Shown in pieces: positions 26,020-33,092 of a stretch of 64,000 nucleotides of DNA. This DNA is from Chryseobacterium balustinum (GTDB lineage Bacteria > Bacteroidota > Bacteroidia > Flavobacteriales > Weeksellaceae). The stretch is taken from positions 1-64,000 of the forward strand of contig NZ_FUZE01000008.1 in NCBI RefSeq assembly GCF_900168205.1. Direction: 5' to 3'. The notes under the pieces are model-generated. The model had not been told where the DNA came from. It did not search any database and saw nothing but the letters and a program-made list of their open reading frames with translations. A program made the translations under genes and the position numbers. The stretch's first letter is position 1. Each line of letters opens with the position of its first letter.

Positions 26020-26094
26020 TACCAGTTTATCAGTATATCAATGTAACAATTAATTGGTAAACGGTTACATTGATAAATTGTTACATTAATTTAA
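26020..26094 (-). repeat. Dispersed inverted-repeat element, copy A
   Basis: An AT-rich element with nested inverted repeats. TATCAATGTAAC (26036-26047) pairs with GTTACATTGATA (26064-26075), and ATGTAACAAT recurs as ATTGTTACAT. Its reverse complement aligns over about 70 bases with the sequence at 31279-31350, including the shared block GTTTACCAAT. It begins at the nadE stop codon and fills the gap to the barnase gene. Confidence 0.65.
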
Positions 26095-26882
26095 TTCCTC
26101 CATTCTTCATTAATATCACACACCGGAATCGGATTAATTTTATGCTGTGCAGCTTTATTCATTCTGCTGAAAATTTTAAAAACTTCCAAATCTCTACCAC
26201 TGTAATCGGCTTCAGTTTTCGTTCCCCATTCTTTCTGAATTTTTTCAAGTTCAGGATAGGTCGCACCAATCTGCATTTCATCGGTTCTTTCGGCATCCCA
26301 AAGTCCGTCTGTAGGAATTGCTTCCTGAATGTTTTTGACAAGATTTAAAGCTCGTGCCAATTCGTAAACTTCAGTTTTGTAAAGATCTGCAATAGGAGAG
26401 ACGTCAACGCCGCCATCGCCGTATTTAGTGTAAAAACCAATTCCGAAATCTTCCACTTTGTTTCCGGTTCCACAAACTAAAAGGCCATTAATTTGTCCAT
26501 AATAATATAAAGTAAGCATTCTCAGGCGCGATCTTGTATTTGCAAAAGCCAATTTTTCGTTTGGAAACTCGTCATCGTGAACGTCAAAAGTTTTGTATAG
26601 TTCTTCAAAAGCTGGCGTAAGATTCACAGACATTGCTTCAACATTCGGAAATTTAGACTTTAGATCATTCATGTGTTCCCAAGCACGGTTTACCTGATCT
26701 TCTTTTTGACGAATCGGCATTTCGATCAACAACGTTTTCAAACCGGTCATCGCTGCCAAAGTAGAAACCACTCCGGAATCTACACCACCAGAAACTCCCA
26801 ATACATAACCTTTTGCTCCTGATTTTTCGGCATAATCTTTCAGCCATTGTACGATATGATCTATTACTTTTTGTGTCTGCAT
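26091..26882 (-). CDS. nadE: NAD synthase (ammonia-dependent)
   Basis: A 263-residue NAD(+) synthetase making NAD from deamido-NAD, ATP and ammonia. VLGVSGGVDSGVVSTL contains the PP-loop SGGVDS (31-36). GTGNKVEDFGIGFYTKYGDGGVDVSPIADLYKTEV is the NaAD-binding segment and IPTDGLW is family-typical. There is no N-terminal glutaminase domain, so ammonia must come from solution. In flavobacteria nadE is often near gldB, as here (gldB at 28104). The final codons overlap dispersed repeat copy A. Confidence 0.94.
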   Translation of the reverse strand: MQTQKVIDHIVQWLKDYAEKSGAKGYVLGVSGGVDSGVVSTLAAMTGLKTLLIEMPIRQKEDQVNRAWEHMNDLKSKFPNVEAMSVNLTPAFEELYKTFDVHDDEFPNEKLAFANTRSRLRMLTLYYYGQINGLLVCGTGNKVEDFGIGFYTKYGDGGVDVSPIADLYKTEVYELARALNLVKNIQEAIPTDGLWDAERTDEMQIGATYPELEKIQKEWGTKTEADYSGRDLEVFKIFSRMNKAAQHKINPIPVCDINEEWRN

Positions 26883-26896
26883 TGTATTTTAATTTT

Positions 26897-27445
26897 TTAT
26901 TCTATTCCAAATTCTTTAGGGTATTTTACAATACCTTTTATGTTTTTTAAACCGTTGTCAACTAATTCTATCGCCATCCCGTTTTCTTCAGAAACATCAA
27001 AAGGAAAAGTAATCCCAAATTTACTTGCCTTTATATAGCCAAATTTCGGATAATATTTCTCATGACCAACCAAAACCACAGATTTATAACCCATTTCCTG
27101 AGCAATAAGATGTCCAAACGCAATAAGATGTCCACCAATTCCTTGGTTTTGATATTCTGGTTTTACAGAGACAGGTGCTAAAGCCAAAGATTCAAAAGAC
27201 TCCGAATCGCTTTCTATGGATATTTTTGTAAATAAAATATGACCTACAAGATCTTTTTCACCAGTATCATCGTTCACAAAGTCTGCAACAATCGAAAGCT
27301 CGGGAATGAAATTATGTGATTTTCTTAGTTTTTCAACTAAAAAATGTTCCTGATGATCACTATATTCTAATGTTTTAAAGGCTTGTTCCACAATCTCAAA
27401 AACTTTTTTATAATCTTTTTCCTCTTCTGTTCTTAATGTTATCAT
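26897..27445 (-). CDS. GNAT-family N-acetyltransferase (YhbS-like)
   Basis: A 182-residue acetyltransferase. LALAPVSVKPEYQNQGIGGHLIAFG is the acetyl-CoA-binding motif A (V-x-P-x-x-Q-x-x-G-I-G), and YYPKFGYIKA is the conserved motif near the C-terminus. Resembles the YhbS group. Substrate unknown. It overlaps the upstream GNAT gene by 4 bases, so the two are co-translated. Confidence 0.85.
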   Translation of the reverse strand: MITLRTEEEKDYKKVFEIVEQAFKTLEYSDHQEHFLVEKLRKSHNFIPELSIVADFVNDDTGEKDLVGHILFTKISIESDSESFESLALAPVSVKPEYQNQGIGGHLIAFGHLIAQEMGYKSVVLVGHEKYYPKFGYIKASKFGITFPFDVSEENGMAIELVDNGLKNIKGIVKYPKEFGIE

Positions 27446-27984
27446 GATTTAGTAAAATGTTTTTCACAATTTAACTCATACCAAAAACAAACTCCATCCA
27501 GTTCGGTAAATTCATCAGTTTTTTCAAATCCTAGTTTTGTTAAAATGTGATTTGAAGCCAGGTTTTCAGAATGAGCGTATGCATAAATTATTTCGGCTTT
27601 CAAATCATTAAAACCATAATCCAAAGAAGCTTTTCCTGATTCTGTAGCATAGCCTTTTCCCCATGTTTCAGGTAAAAAACGATAGCCGAGTTCATAAAAG
27701 TTTTGATACCCGTTAACTTCGGAAGTATTTAGTTTTAGTCCACTCCAACCGATAAGAAGTCCGCTTTCTTTTTCGATTACGGCAAGCCTTCCCACACCAT
27801 TATCTTCATATTGCTGAATAATCATTTTCACCACTTCTTTTGACTCTTCAATTTTAGAAAGTGTTGGCATTCCTACATATTTCATGACTTCCGGATCAGA
27901 ATCGAGCAGATAAAGACGCTTGTAATCTTCCTCCACAAGATTTCGGAGAATGAGTCTTTCGGTTTCAAGATAAATATTCATCAT
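27442..27984 (-). CDS. GNAT-family N-acetyltransferase (RimJ/RimL-like)
   Basis: A 180-residue acetyltransferase beginning LETERLILRNLVEEDYKRLYLLDSDPEVMKYVG, the usual RimJ/RimL-type opening. LGYRFLPETWGKGYATE is motif A and HSENLASNHILTKLGFEKT is the C-terminal signature. These enzymes acetylate protein N-termini, antibiotics or small amines; no substrate can be assigned. Two adjacent ATG codons begin the frame. Its end overlaps the second GNAT gene by 4 bases. Confidence 0.85.
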   Translation of the reverse strand: MMNIYLETERLILRNLVEEDYKRLYLLDSDPEVMKYVGMPTLSKIEESKEVVKMIIQQYEDNGVGRLAVIEKESGLLIGWSGLKLNTSEVNGYQNFYELGYRFLPETWGKGYATESGKASLDYGFNDLKAEIIYAYAHSENLASNHILTKLGFEKTDEFTELDGVCFWYELNCEKHFTKS

Positions 27985-28070
27985 TTGTCTGGTCTTGTTT
28001 TAAAGATTTTAATATAAACCTAATAGCCACAAAAAAATCCTTTTTCAGCATAAGTTTATATTTATATCCT

Positions 28071-28078
28071 TATTTTTG
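28071..28078 (+). promoter_or_regulatory. Candidate -7 element of gldB
   Basis: TATTTTTG matches TAnnTTTG; transcription would start near 28085, about 19 bases before the gldB ATG. No TTG at the -33 distance. Confidence 0.4.
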
Positions 28079-28103
28079 TAAACTTAAATTTCATGTAAAA
28101 ATA

Positions 28104-29090
28104 ATGAAGATTTTTAGAATTGCAGCACTTTCATGCCTTTTAGTTTTAAGTTTAGCCTCTTGTAAAAAGGAGCAGGAAACTGATTGGAAAGTAGAAATAA
28201 AAAATCCTGCCGAAAAGGTAGAACTTACCGATATTTCAAAAGAATTTTACGATGTAAATGTTCCTTTGGATCAGTTTAAAGCTAAATTTCCATGGTTTCA
28301 GGGAACGGTTTCTGATGCCGATTTTGCAAAAAATAGAGTGAATCCTGATGAAGTCAAGATTTACAAAGAAGCCATTTCAAAAATCGATCAAACGAAACTT
28401 CAGAAAGAACTTCAGGATCTGTTTTCGCACATCAAATATTATTTTCCCGAGTTCAAAACTCCGAAAGTATATCTGTTTTCATCAACGTTACAGATGATTC
28501 AAGATCCTATATTTTTTGATGATAAAACCAATTTTCTGTTTATTGATGTAAGTGGTTTTATGGGAAATAATAATCCTAATTATAAAGGTTTGGAAAATTA
28601 TTTTCAGAAATCGATGAATCCGAATAATATTGTTCCTAAAGTTTCAAGAATATTTGCAGAACAGGTTGCTCCTTTCTCTCCAGATCATCAGAAATTTATT
28701 GATCTTTTGGTCTACAACGGAAAAATAATGCTGCTTCAGGATGCTTTTCTTCCCGAAACTCCAGATTATCTGAAAATGGATTATGATAAAAAGCAATACG
28801 ATTGGTCTGTTGCCAATGAAGCCAATATTTATAATTATTTTGTTGAAAATAATTTGATTTTTGGAGACGATCACCGTTTGGTTGACCGTTTTATCAATCC
28901 GGGACCGTTTTCAAAATTTTATACAGAAATTGATAACGAATCTTCACCAATGGTCGGTGTGTTTATCGGATGGCAGATTTGTAAAGAATATTTAAAGAAA
29001 AACCCGGAAACAAAATTGACCGATTTCCTTAAAATGGATGCGACGGAAATTTTCAATAAAGCAGGATATAAACCGAAATTAGAAGAGTAA
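28104..29090 (+). CDS. gldB: Gliding motility lipoprotein GldB
   Basis: A 328-residue lipoprotein. The signal MKIFRIAALSCLLVLSLASC ends in the lipobox with lipidated Cys20. The body carries GldB features: FPWFQGTVSDADFAKNR, YFPEFKTPKVYLFSS, and NPGPFSKFYTEIDNESSPMVGVFIGWQI near the C-terminus. In Flavobacterium johnsoniae gldB is essential for gliding, and gldC lies next to it, as here. Homologues also occur in non-gliding relatives. The position close to nadE supports the assignment. Confidence 0.92.
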   Translation: MKIFRIAALSCLLVLSLASCKKEQETDWKVEIKNPAEKVELTDISKEFYDVNVPLDQFKAKFPWFQGTVSDADFAKNRVNPDEVKIYKEAISKIDQTKLQKELQDLFSHIKYYFPEFKTPKVYLFSSTLQMIQDPIFFDDKTNFLFIDVSGFMGNNNPNYKGLENYFQKSMNPNNIVPKVSRIFAEQVAPFSPDHQKFIDLLVYNGKIMLLQDAFLPETPDYLKMDYDKKQYDWSVANEANIYNYFVENNLIFGDDHRLVDRFINPGPFSKFYTEIDNESSPMVGVFIGWQICKEYLKKNPETKLTDFLKMDATEIFNKAGYKPKLEE

Positions 29091-29143
29091 GTAGTGTTGA
29101 TGGGGATTGGTTGATGGTTGATAGCTTTTAATATTATGTAATT

Positions 29144-29167
29144 CTAACAACTAACAACTAACAACTA
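29144..29167 (+). repeat. Short tandem repeat (CTAACAA)n between gldB and gldC
   Basis: Three full 7-base CTAACAA units and a partial fourth, in the 118-base gap between gldB and gldC. The upstream part of the gap has GTTGATGG-like repeats that could pair with it imperfectly. Confidence 0.6.
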
Positions 29168-29208
29168 AAACCTAAAAACCAATTAAACATAGTAGAAAAA
29201 ATAGAAAA

Positions 29209-29535
29209 ATGAGAAAGACTCAAATAACGATAGATGTAGAGCTGGATGAAAACCACATTCCTGAAAAAATGACATGGAATGCTCAGGATGGAGGAGTAGA
29301 AAAAGAAGAGACAAAAGCAGTAATGATTTCCGTTTGGGACGAAAAAGCATCAGAAGCTTTAAGAATCGACCTTTGGACAAAAGAAATGCCGGTTGACCAG
29401 ATGAAAATGTTTATGCATCAGATTTTAGTCTCTATGGGAAGTACGTATCAACGAGCAACAGGAGAAGATGATGTTGCAGCATGGATCGAGGAGATAGCTG
29501 AAGAATTTGCAGTAAAATCAGCAATAAAAATGTAA
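29209..29535 (+). CDS. gldC: Gliding motility protein GldC
   Basis: A 108-residue soluble protein without signal peptide, the usual GldC size. RKTQITIDVELDENHIPEKM, EETKAVMISVWDEKASEALRI and LWTKEMPVDQMKMFMHQI are GldC-typical. In F. johnsoniae gldC mutants glide less well but are not fully immotile. It follows gldB; the 118-base gap with repeats makes tight coupling less certain. Confidence 0.92.
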   Translation: MRKTQITIDVELDENHIPEKMTWNAQDGGVEKEETKAVMISVWDEKASEALRIDLWTKEMPVDQMKMFMHQILVSMGSTYQRATGEDDVAAWIEEIAEEFAVKSAIKM

Positions 29536-29539
29536 AATC

Positions 29540-29617
29540 AATTTGAAAATTTGATAATGAATTAATTTGAAAATTAAACTTACTGTGTACATTTTCAAAT
29601 TCTCAAATTTTCAGATT
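29540..29617. repeat. AT-rich inverted-repeat element after gldC
   Basis: AATTTGAAAAT occurs twice (from 29540 and from 29564) and its complement ATTTTCAAATT twice downstream (near 29591 and, imperfectly, 29605), making nested hairpins. It begins 5 bases after the gldC stop. It looks like an intergenic dispersed element rather than a standard terminator; no T-tract. Confidence 0.5.
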
Positions 29618-29633
29618 AATAAATTATAAAATA

Positions 29634-30773
29634 ATGAATTTCAATACAAAAGTTATACACGGCGGACAACATCATGAATCTGCAACAGGTTCTGTAAATG
29701 TTCCGGTTTTTTTAACCTCTACATTCGCACAAAAAAGTCCGGGAGTACATTCAGGATACGAATATTCTAGAGCAGCAAACCCTACAAGACAAGCTTTAGA
29801 AGACTCTTTAGCAAGCATAGAAAACGGAGCAAGAGGTTTAGCTTTCGGTTCTGGTTTGGCGGCAATCGACTGTGTTTTAAAATTATTAAACCCAGGTGAT
29901 GAGGTTGTTGCAGTAGACGATTTATACGGTGGAACTTACAGAATGTTTACCAGACTTTTCGAAAAATATCAGTTGAAATTTACGTTCGTGAATTTTGATG
30001 ATGTTTCAAAAATTGCTGACGTCATTACTGATAAAACTAAATTGATCTGGGTTGAAACACCAACAAACCCTTTGATGAAATTGGTCGATATCAAAGCGGT
30101 GGTTGAAATTGCAAAAGGAAAAGACATTTTGGTTGCAGTTGACAACACTTTTGCAACACCTTATCTTCAAAGACCAATCGATTTGGGAGCTGATATTGTG
30201 ATGCATTCTGCGACAAAATATTTAGGAGGTCACTCTGATGTTATTGCAGGAGCTTTAATCGCAAAAGATGCTGAATTGGGAGAAAAACTTCATTTCATTC
30301 AGTTTGCGAGCGGTGGAATTTTAGGACCTCACGATTCTTATTTAGTGTTGAGAGGGATTAAAACTTTGGCATTAAGAGTTCAGAGACATTCTGAAAACGG
30401 AATGGCGGTAGCAAAATATCTAGAATCTCATCCTGCAGTTGCACAAGTAATTTACCCAGGATTGGAATGTCATCCTCAATATGAATTGGCAAAAGCTCAG
30501 ATGAAGGATTTTGGAGGAATGGTTTCTTTCACTTTCAAATCAGGTAAAAAAGAAGATGCTATCAAGTTCTTAGAGAAAGTGAGAGTTTTCACATTGGCTG
30601 AATCTTTGGGTGGAGTAGAATCTTTGGCAAATCATCCTGCTTTGATGACTCACGCTTCAATTCCTGCTGAAAAACGTGCTGAATTGGGAATCACTGATGA
30701 CTTAGTTCGTCTAAGTGTTGGAATCGAAGATGCAGAAGATTTGATTGCAGATTTGGAAAAAGCATTCTCTTAA
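29634..30773 (+). CDS. Trans-sulfuration PLP enzyme (cystathionine gamma-synthase/lyase type)
   Basis: A 379-residue Cys/Met-metabolism PLP enzyme. PLP lysine Lys195 lies in HSATKYLGGHSDV. YEYSRAANPTRQALE, FGSGLAAI, VVAVDDLYGGTYRMF and VETPTNPLMKLVDI are family blocks, and the C-terminal LAESLGGVESLANHPALMTHAS is also typical. Members make or break cystathionine (MetB or MetC/CTH-like) or sulfhydrylate O-acylhomoserine; these are hard to separate by eye, so no symbol is given. Followed by an intrinsic terminator. Confidence 0.9.
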   Translation: MNFNTKVIHGGQHHESATGSVNVPVFLTSTFAQKSPGVHSGYEYSRAANPTRQALEDSLASIENGARGLAFGSGLAAIDCVLKLLNPGDEVVAVDDLYGGTYRMFTRLFEKYQLKFTFVNFDDVSKIADVITDKTKLIWVETPTNPLMKLVDIKAVVEIAKGKDILVAVDNTFATPYLQRPIDLGADIVMHSATKYLGGHSDVIAGALIAKDAELGEKLHFIQFASGGILGPHDSYLVLRGIKTLALRVQRHSENGMAVAKYLESHPAVAQVIYPGLECHPQYELAKAQMKDFGGMVSFTFKSGKKEDAIKFLEKVRVFTLAESLGGVESLANHPALMTHASIPAEKRAELGITDDLVRLSVGIEDAEDLIADLEKAFS

Positions 30774-30789
30774 AATAAATGAATTTAAG

Positions 30790-30817
30790 CATCCGTTTTT
30801 ATAGCGGATGTTTATTT
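30790..30817 (+). terminator. Terminator of the trans-sulfuration gene
   Basis: CATCCG / CGGATG, a 6-bp stem with a 9-base loop, then TTTATTTTTA. Sixteen bases after the stop. Confidence 0.75.
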
Positions 30818-30833
30818 TTAAATTAAATTTCAC

Positions 30834-31283
30834 ATGAAAAACATAAGAAAAGCTACAGTTCAAGATGTATCTCAATTGGCAGAATTGTTTGACCAATACA
30901 GAGTTTTTTATCATAAAAATTCTGATATTCCTGCTGCTGAAAAATTTTTAAAAGAAAGAATAGAAAATAACGATTCTGAAATTTTTGTTGCCGAAAGTGA
31001 TGATAAATTAGTAGGTTTTGTTCAGTTATATCCTTTATTTTCATCAACAAGAATGAAGCGTTATTGGCTATTGAATGATTTGTATGTCAACGAAAATTAC
31101 AGAGGAAAAGGCTTTTCAAAAGGATTGATTGAAGAAGCAAAACAATTAGCAAAATCTACCGATGCTTGCGGAGTTCTCCTTGAAACAGGAAAATCTAATG
31201 ACATCGGAAACAAACTGTATCCAAGTTGTGGATTCGAAATTTACGATGAAGTGAATTTCTATGAATGGACAAACAAAATTTAA
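30834..31283 (+). CDS. GNAT-family N-acetyltransferase
   Basis: A 149-residue single-domain acetyltransferase. LNDLYVNENYRGKGFSKGLIEEA is motif A (R-G-K-G), and GNKLYPSCGFEIYDEVNFYEW is the C-terminal part. Substrate not predictable. Its stop codon TAA overlaps the beginning of repeat copy B (TAATGTAACAAT), so the repeat abuts the gene end directly. Confidence 0.87.
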   Translation: MKNIRKATVQDVSQLAELFDQYRVFYHKNSDIPAAEKFLKERIENNDSEIFVAESDDKLVGFVQLYPLFSSTRMKRYWLLNDLYVNENYRGKGFSKGLIEEAKQLAKSTDACGVLLETGKSNDIGNKLYPSCGFEIYDEVNFYEWTNKI

Positions 31284-31350
31284 TGTAACAATGTATCAAT
31301 TTAGCAGTTTACCAATGATTGTTACATTATTAGACTGCTATATTGTTAAA
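31279..31350 (+). repeat. Dispersed inverted-repeat element, copy B
   Basis: AATGTAACAAT (31282-31292) pairs with ATTGTTACATT (31318-31328). The whole element aligns with the reverse complement of 26020-26094, sharing GTTTACCAAT, ATGTAACAAT and the right-hand TA-ACTG-TA block. It starts in the GNAT stop codon and ends before the DinB gene. Confidence 0.65.
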
Positions 31351-31361
31351 TTTTAAAAATT

Positions 31362-31865
31362 ATGACTGATTTTCAAAAATATATTCAAAGATATTTAGAT
31401 TTAATTCCATCTGAAAACTGGCTGGAAGAATTAAAATCTGTGGGTGAGAAAACTGTTTCTTTATTTTCATTTTTAACAGAAGAACAATCAAAATTCGCAT
31501 ATGCGGAAGGGAAATGGACTCTGAAAGAAGTGCTTCTTCATTTATCAGATACCGAAAGAATTTTCCAATACAGAGTTTTGGCTATTGCAAGAGGTGAAGA
31601 AAAGGATTTGCCCGGTTTTGATGAAGAATTATATGCTCAAAACTCTTTTGCAAATGAAAGAAGTTTAGATTCTTTATTGGAAGAGTATCAATTGGTGAGA
31701 AAATCTTCTCAAATTTTATTGGAAACAATGAATTCTTCAGCCTTAAATAATATCGGAACTGCCAATGGAAATCAAATTTCTGCAGAAACGATAGGTAAAC
31801 TGATTATTGGGCATAATATTCATCATTTGAATGTGATTGAGGAAAGATATTTACCGAAGTTGTAA
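31362..31865 (+). CDS. DinB-family (four-helix, metal-binding) protein
   Basis: A 167-residue DinB/DfsB-type four-helix bundle. The putative metal ligands are His60 (LLHLSDTER) and His151/His155 in GHNIHHLNVIEE. AEGKWTLKEVLLHLSDTERIF is the family opening. Members include thiol-dependent transferases (bacillithiol or similar), but many are unassigned. No linked thiol-metabolism gene. Confidence 0.83.
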   Translation: MTDFQKYIQRYLDLIPSENWLEELKSVGEKTVSLFSFLTEEQSKFAYAEGKWTLKEVLLHLSDTERIFQYRVLAIARGEEKDLPGFDEELYAQNSFANERSLDSLLEEYQLVRKSSQILLETMNSSALNNIGTANGNQISAETIGKLIIGHNIHHLNVIEERYLPKL

Positions 31866-31920
31866 ATATTTAAAAGAGAATAATGTTTCTTTATCAAAAA
31901 ACTTAATTAATATCAATAGG

Positions 31921-31938
31921 AACGGGCTTTAGCCCGTT
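31921..31938 (+). repeat. REP-like palindrome, left outer
   Basis: AACGGGCTTTAGCCCGTT: 8-bp arms around a TT centre. Lies 55 bases after the DinB stop and 90 bases before the transposase ATG. It shares the GGCTTTAGCC-type core with the other three palindromes of this unit. Confidence 0.8.
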
Positions 31939-31958
31939 TTATGTTTTAAATTCCTATA

Positions 31959-31972
31959 TTGGCTTTAGCCAA
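31959..31972 (+). repeat. REP-like palindrome, left inner
   Basis: TTGGCTTTAGCCAA: 6-bp arms around a TT centre. Same core as the left outer palindrome; the core (GGCTTTAGCC) is the reverse complement of that on the right side of the transposase. Confidence 0.8.
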
Positions 31973-31987
31973 AATCTAAAAATTTTA

Positions 31988-31995
31988 TAATTTTG
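31988..31995 (+). promoter_or_regulatory. Candidate -7 element of the transposase gene
   Basis: TAATTTTG matches TAnnTTTG. Transcription would begin near 32002, nine bases before the ATG at 32011; this supports that start over a TTG at 31993. Confidence 0.4.
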
Positions 31996-32010
31996 TTAAA
32001 AACAACACAA

Positions 32011-32436
32011 ATGTCTTTTATCAAAATTTATGTTCATATTGTCTTTTCTACTCTAAACAGAATTCCACTTTTAAACTCGACAGAATTACGAGTGATGGTT
32101 TGGAAACATATAAAAGAAAATGCATCTAGCAAAGGAATTTATTTAGATATGATTAATGGTTATTCAGATCATTGCCATTGTTTAATTTCTTTAGGTTCGA
32201 ATCAAAATATTGAAAAAATAATGCAACTTATAAAAGGAGAATCTTCTTTTTGGATTAATAAAAATCAATTGACTAAAGACAAATTTGTTTGGCAGGATGA
32301 ATATTTTGCAGTTTCTGTGTCAGAATCTATGATTGAATCAGTTCGAAATTATATTAAGAATCAAGAAATACATCATAAGAAAAAATCGTTTGCAGACGAA
32401 TATCAAGAATTTATCGATAAATATAATTTTAAATAG
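32011..32436 (+). CDS. REP-associated tyrosine transposase (RAYT, IS200-like Y1)
   Basis: A 141-residue Y1 transposase of the IS200/RAYT group. It opens KIYVHIVFSTLNRIPLL. The metal-binding HxH is HCH (54-56, in GYSDHCHCLISL), MQLIKGESSFWIN and WQDEYFAVSVS are family blocks, and Tyr114 in VRNYIKNQEIHHKKKSF is the catalytic tyrosine. It stands alone between two pairs of short palindromes, the arrangement known for RAYTs, which are thought to mobilise REP sequences rather than themselves. No terminal target duplication is evident. Confidence 0.9.
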   Translation: MSFIKIYVHIVFSTLNRIPLLNSTELRVMVWKHIKENASSKGIYLDMINGYSDHCHCLISLGSNQNIEKIMQLIKGESSFWINKNQLTKDKFVWQDEYFAVSVSESMIESVRNYIKNQEIHHKKKSFADEYQEFIDKYNFK

Positions 32437-32437
32437 G

Positions 32438-32454
32438 CTTTGGCTAAAGCCGAA
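32438..32454 (+). repeat. REP-like palindrome, right inner
   Basis: TTTGGCTAAAGCCGAA around 32439-32454, with the GGCTAAAGCC core, the reverse complement of the left-hand core. The AA centre replaces TT, so the two sides of the unit are in inverted orientation. It overlaps the last bases of the transposase region, 3-5 bases after its stop. Confidence 0.75.
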
Positions 32455-32472
32455 TGAATGCTTAATTTTGAA

Positions 32473-32490
32473 GACGGACTAAAGTCCGTC
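32473..32490 (+). repeat. REP-like palindrome, right outer
   Basis: GACGGACTAAAGTCCGTC: 8-bp arms around an AA centre, followed by CCTACTG. Ends about 10 bases before the tsaC ATG, so it is also part of the tsaC leader. Confidence 0.8.
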
Positions 32491-32500
32491 CCTACTGAAT

Positions 32501-33049
32501 ATGGAAAACATCATACAAACTTTAAAATCCGGCGGAACAATTTTATATCCAACAGACACCATCTGGGGAATCGGTTGTGACGCAACAAATATAGACGCCA
32601 TCAACAAAATTTTCGATATCAAGAAACGGGAAAAAAACAAATCGATGATTATTTTGGTGGAAACTGAAAAAAGATTGCAGGATTTGGTCGACGTTCCGGA
32701 AATGGCGTGGGAAATTATCGATTTGAGCGAAAAACCTGTAACTATTGTTTACGAAAACCCAAAAGGTTTACCGAAAGAACTTCTTGCAGAAGACGGAAGT
32801 ATCGGAATTCGCCTAGTGAAAAATGATTTCTGTAAAAAACTCATTACAAAATTAAATAGACCATTGGTTTCAACTTCTGCTAATTTTAGTGGAGATAAAA
32901 GTCCGTTGAAATTCTCTGATATTTCAAAAGAAATTATTGATCTAGTGGATTATGCTGTGGAAGAAGATCGTGAAAAGGTTTCCCAATACTCGGGTTCTTC
33001 CGTGATAAAAATTTGGAGTGATAACAGAATAAAAATTCTTCGCGAATAA
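32501..33049 (+). CDS. tsaC: Threonylcarbamoyl-AMP synthase (TsaC/Sua5/YrdC family)
   Basis: A 182-residue YrdC-domain protein, which makes threonylcarbamoyl-AMP for the t6A modification of tRNAs reading ANN codons. YPTDTIWGIGCDA (residues about 17-29), KKREKNKSMIILV and RPLVSTSANFSG are the family signatures; the KR..K motif and SANxSG bind ATP and threonine. There is no C-terminal Sua5 domain, so it is the short TsaC form. Its leader contains a REP-like palindrome. Confidence 0.9.
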   Translation: MENIIQTLKSGGTILYPTDTIWGIGCDATNIDAINKIFDIKKREKNKSMIILVETEKRLQDLVDVPEMAWEIIDLSEKPVTIVYENPKGLPKELLAEDGSIGIRLVKNDFCKKLITKLNRPLVSTSANFSGDKSPLKFSDISKEIIDLVDYAVEEDREKVSQYSGSSVIKIWSDNRIKILRE

Positions 33050-33050
33050 A

Positions 33051-33088
33051 AGAAAAGGCTGTCTAATTTTAGGCAGCCTTTTCTTTTT
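33051..33088. terminator. Bidirectional terminator between tsaC and the T9SS protein
   Basis: A perfect 11-bp stem (AGAAAAGGCTG / CAGCCTTTTCT) with a 12-base loop, beginning right after the tsaC stop, with T-tract on the plus side and A-tract on the minus side. Serves both convergent genes. Confidence 0.85.
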
Positions 33089-33092
33089 ACAG

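Noticed and set aside
26897..27984. The two coupled GNAT genes as a toxin-antitoxin (TacT-like) system
   Set aside because: No small DNA-binding antitoxin gene precedes them, and each resembles ordinary metabolic or RimJ-type acetyltransferases.
31921..32490. The four palindromes as a CRISPR array
   Set aside because: The repeats differ in sequence, orientation and spacing, there is a gene between them, and no spacer-like regularity or cas gene is present.
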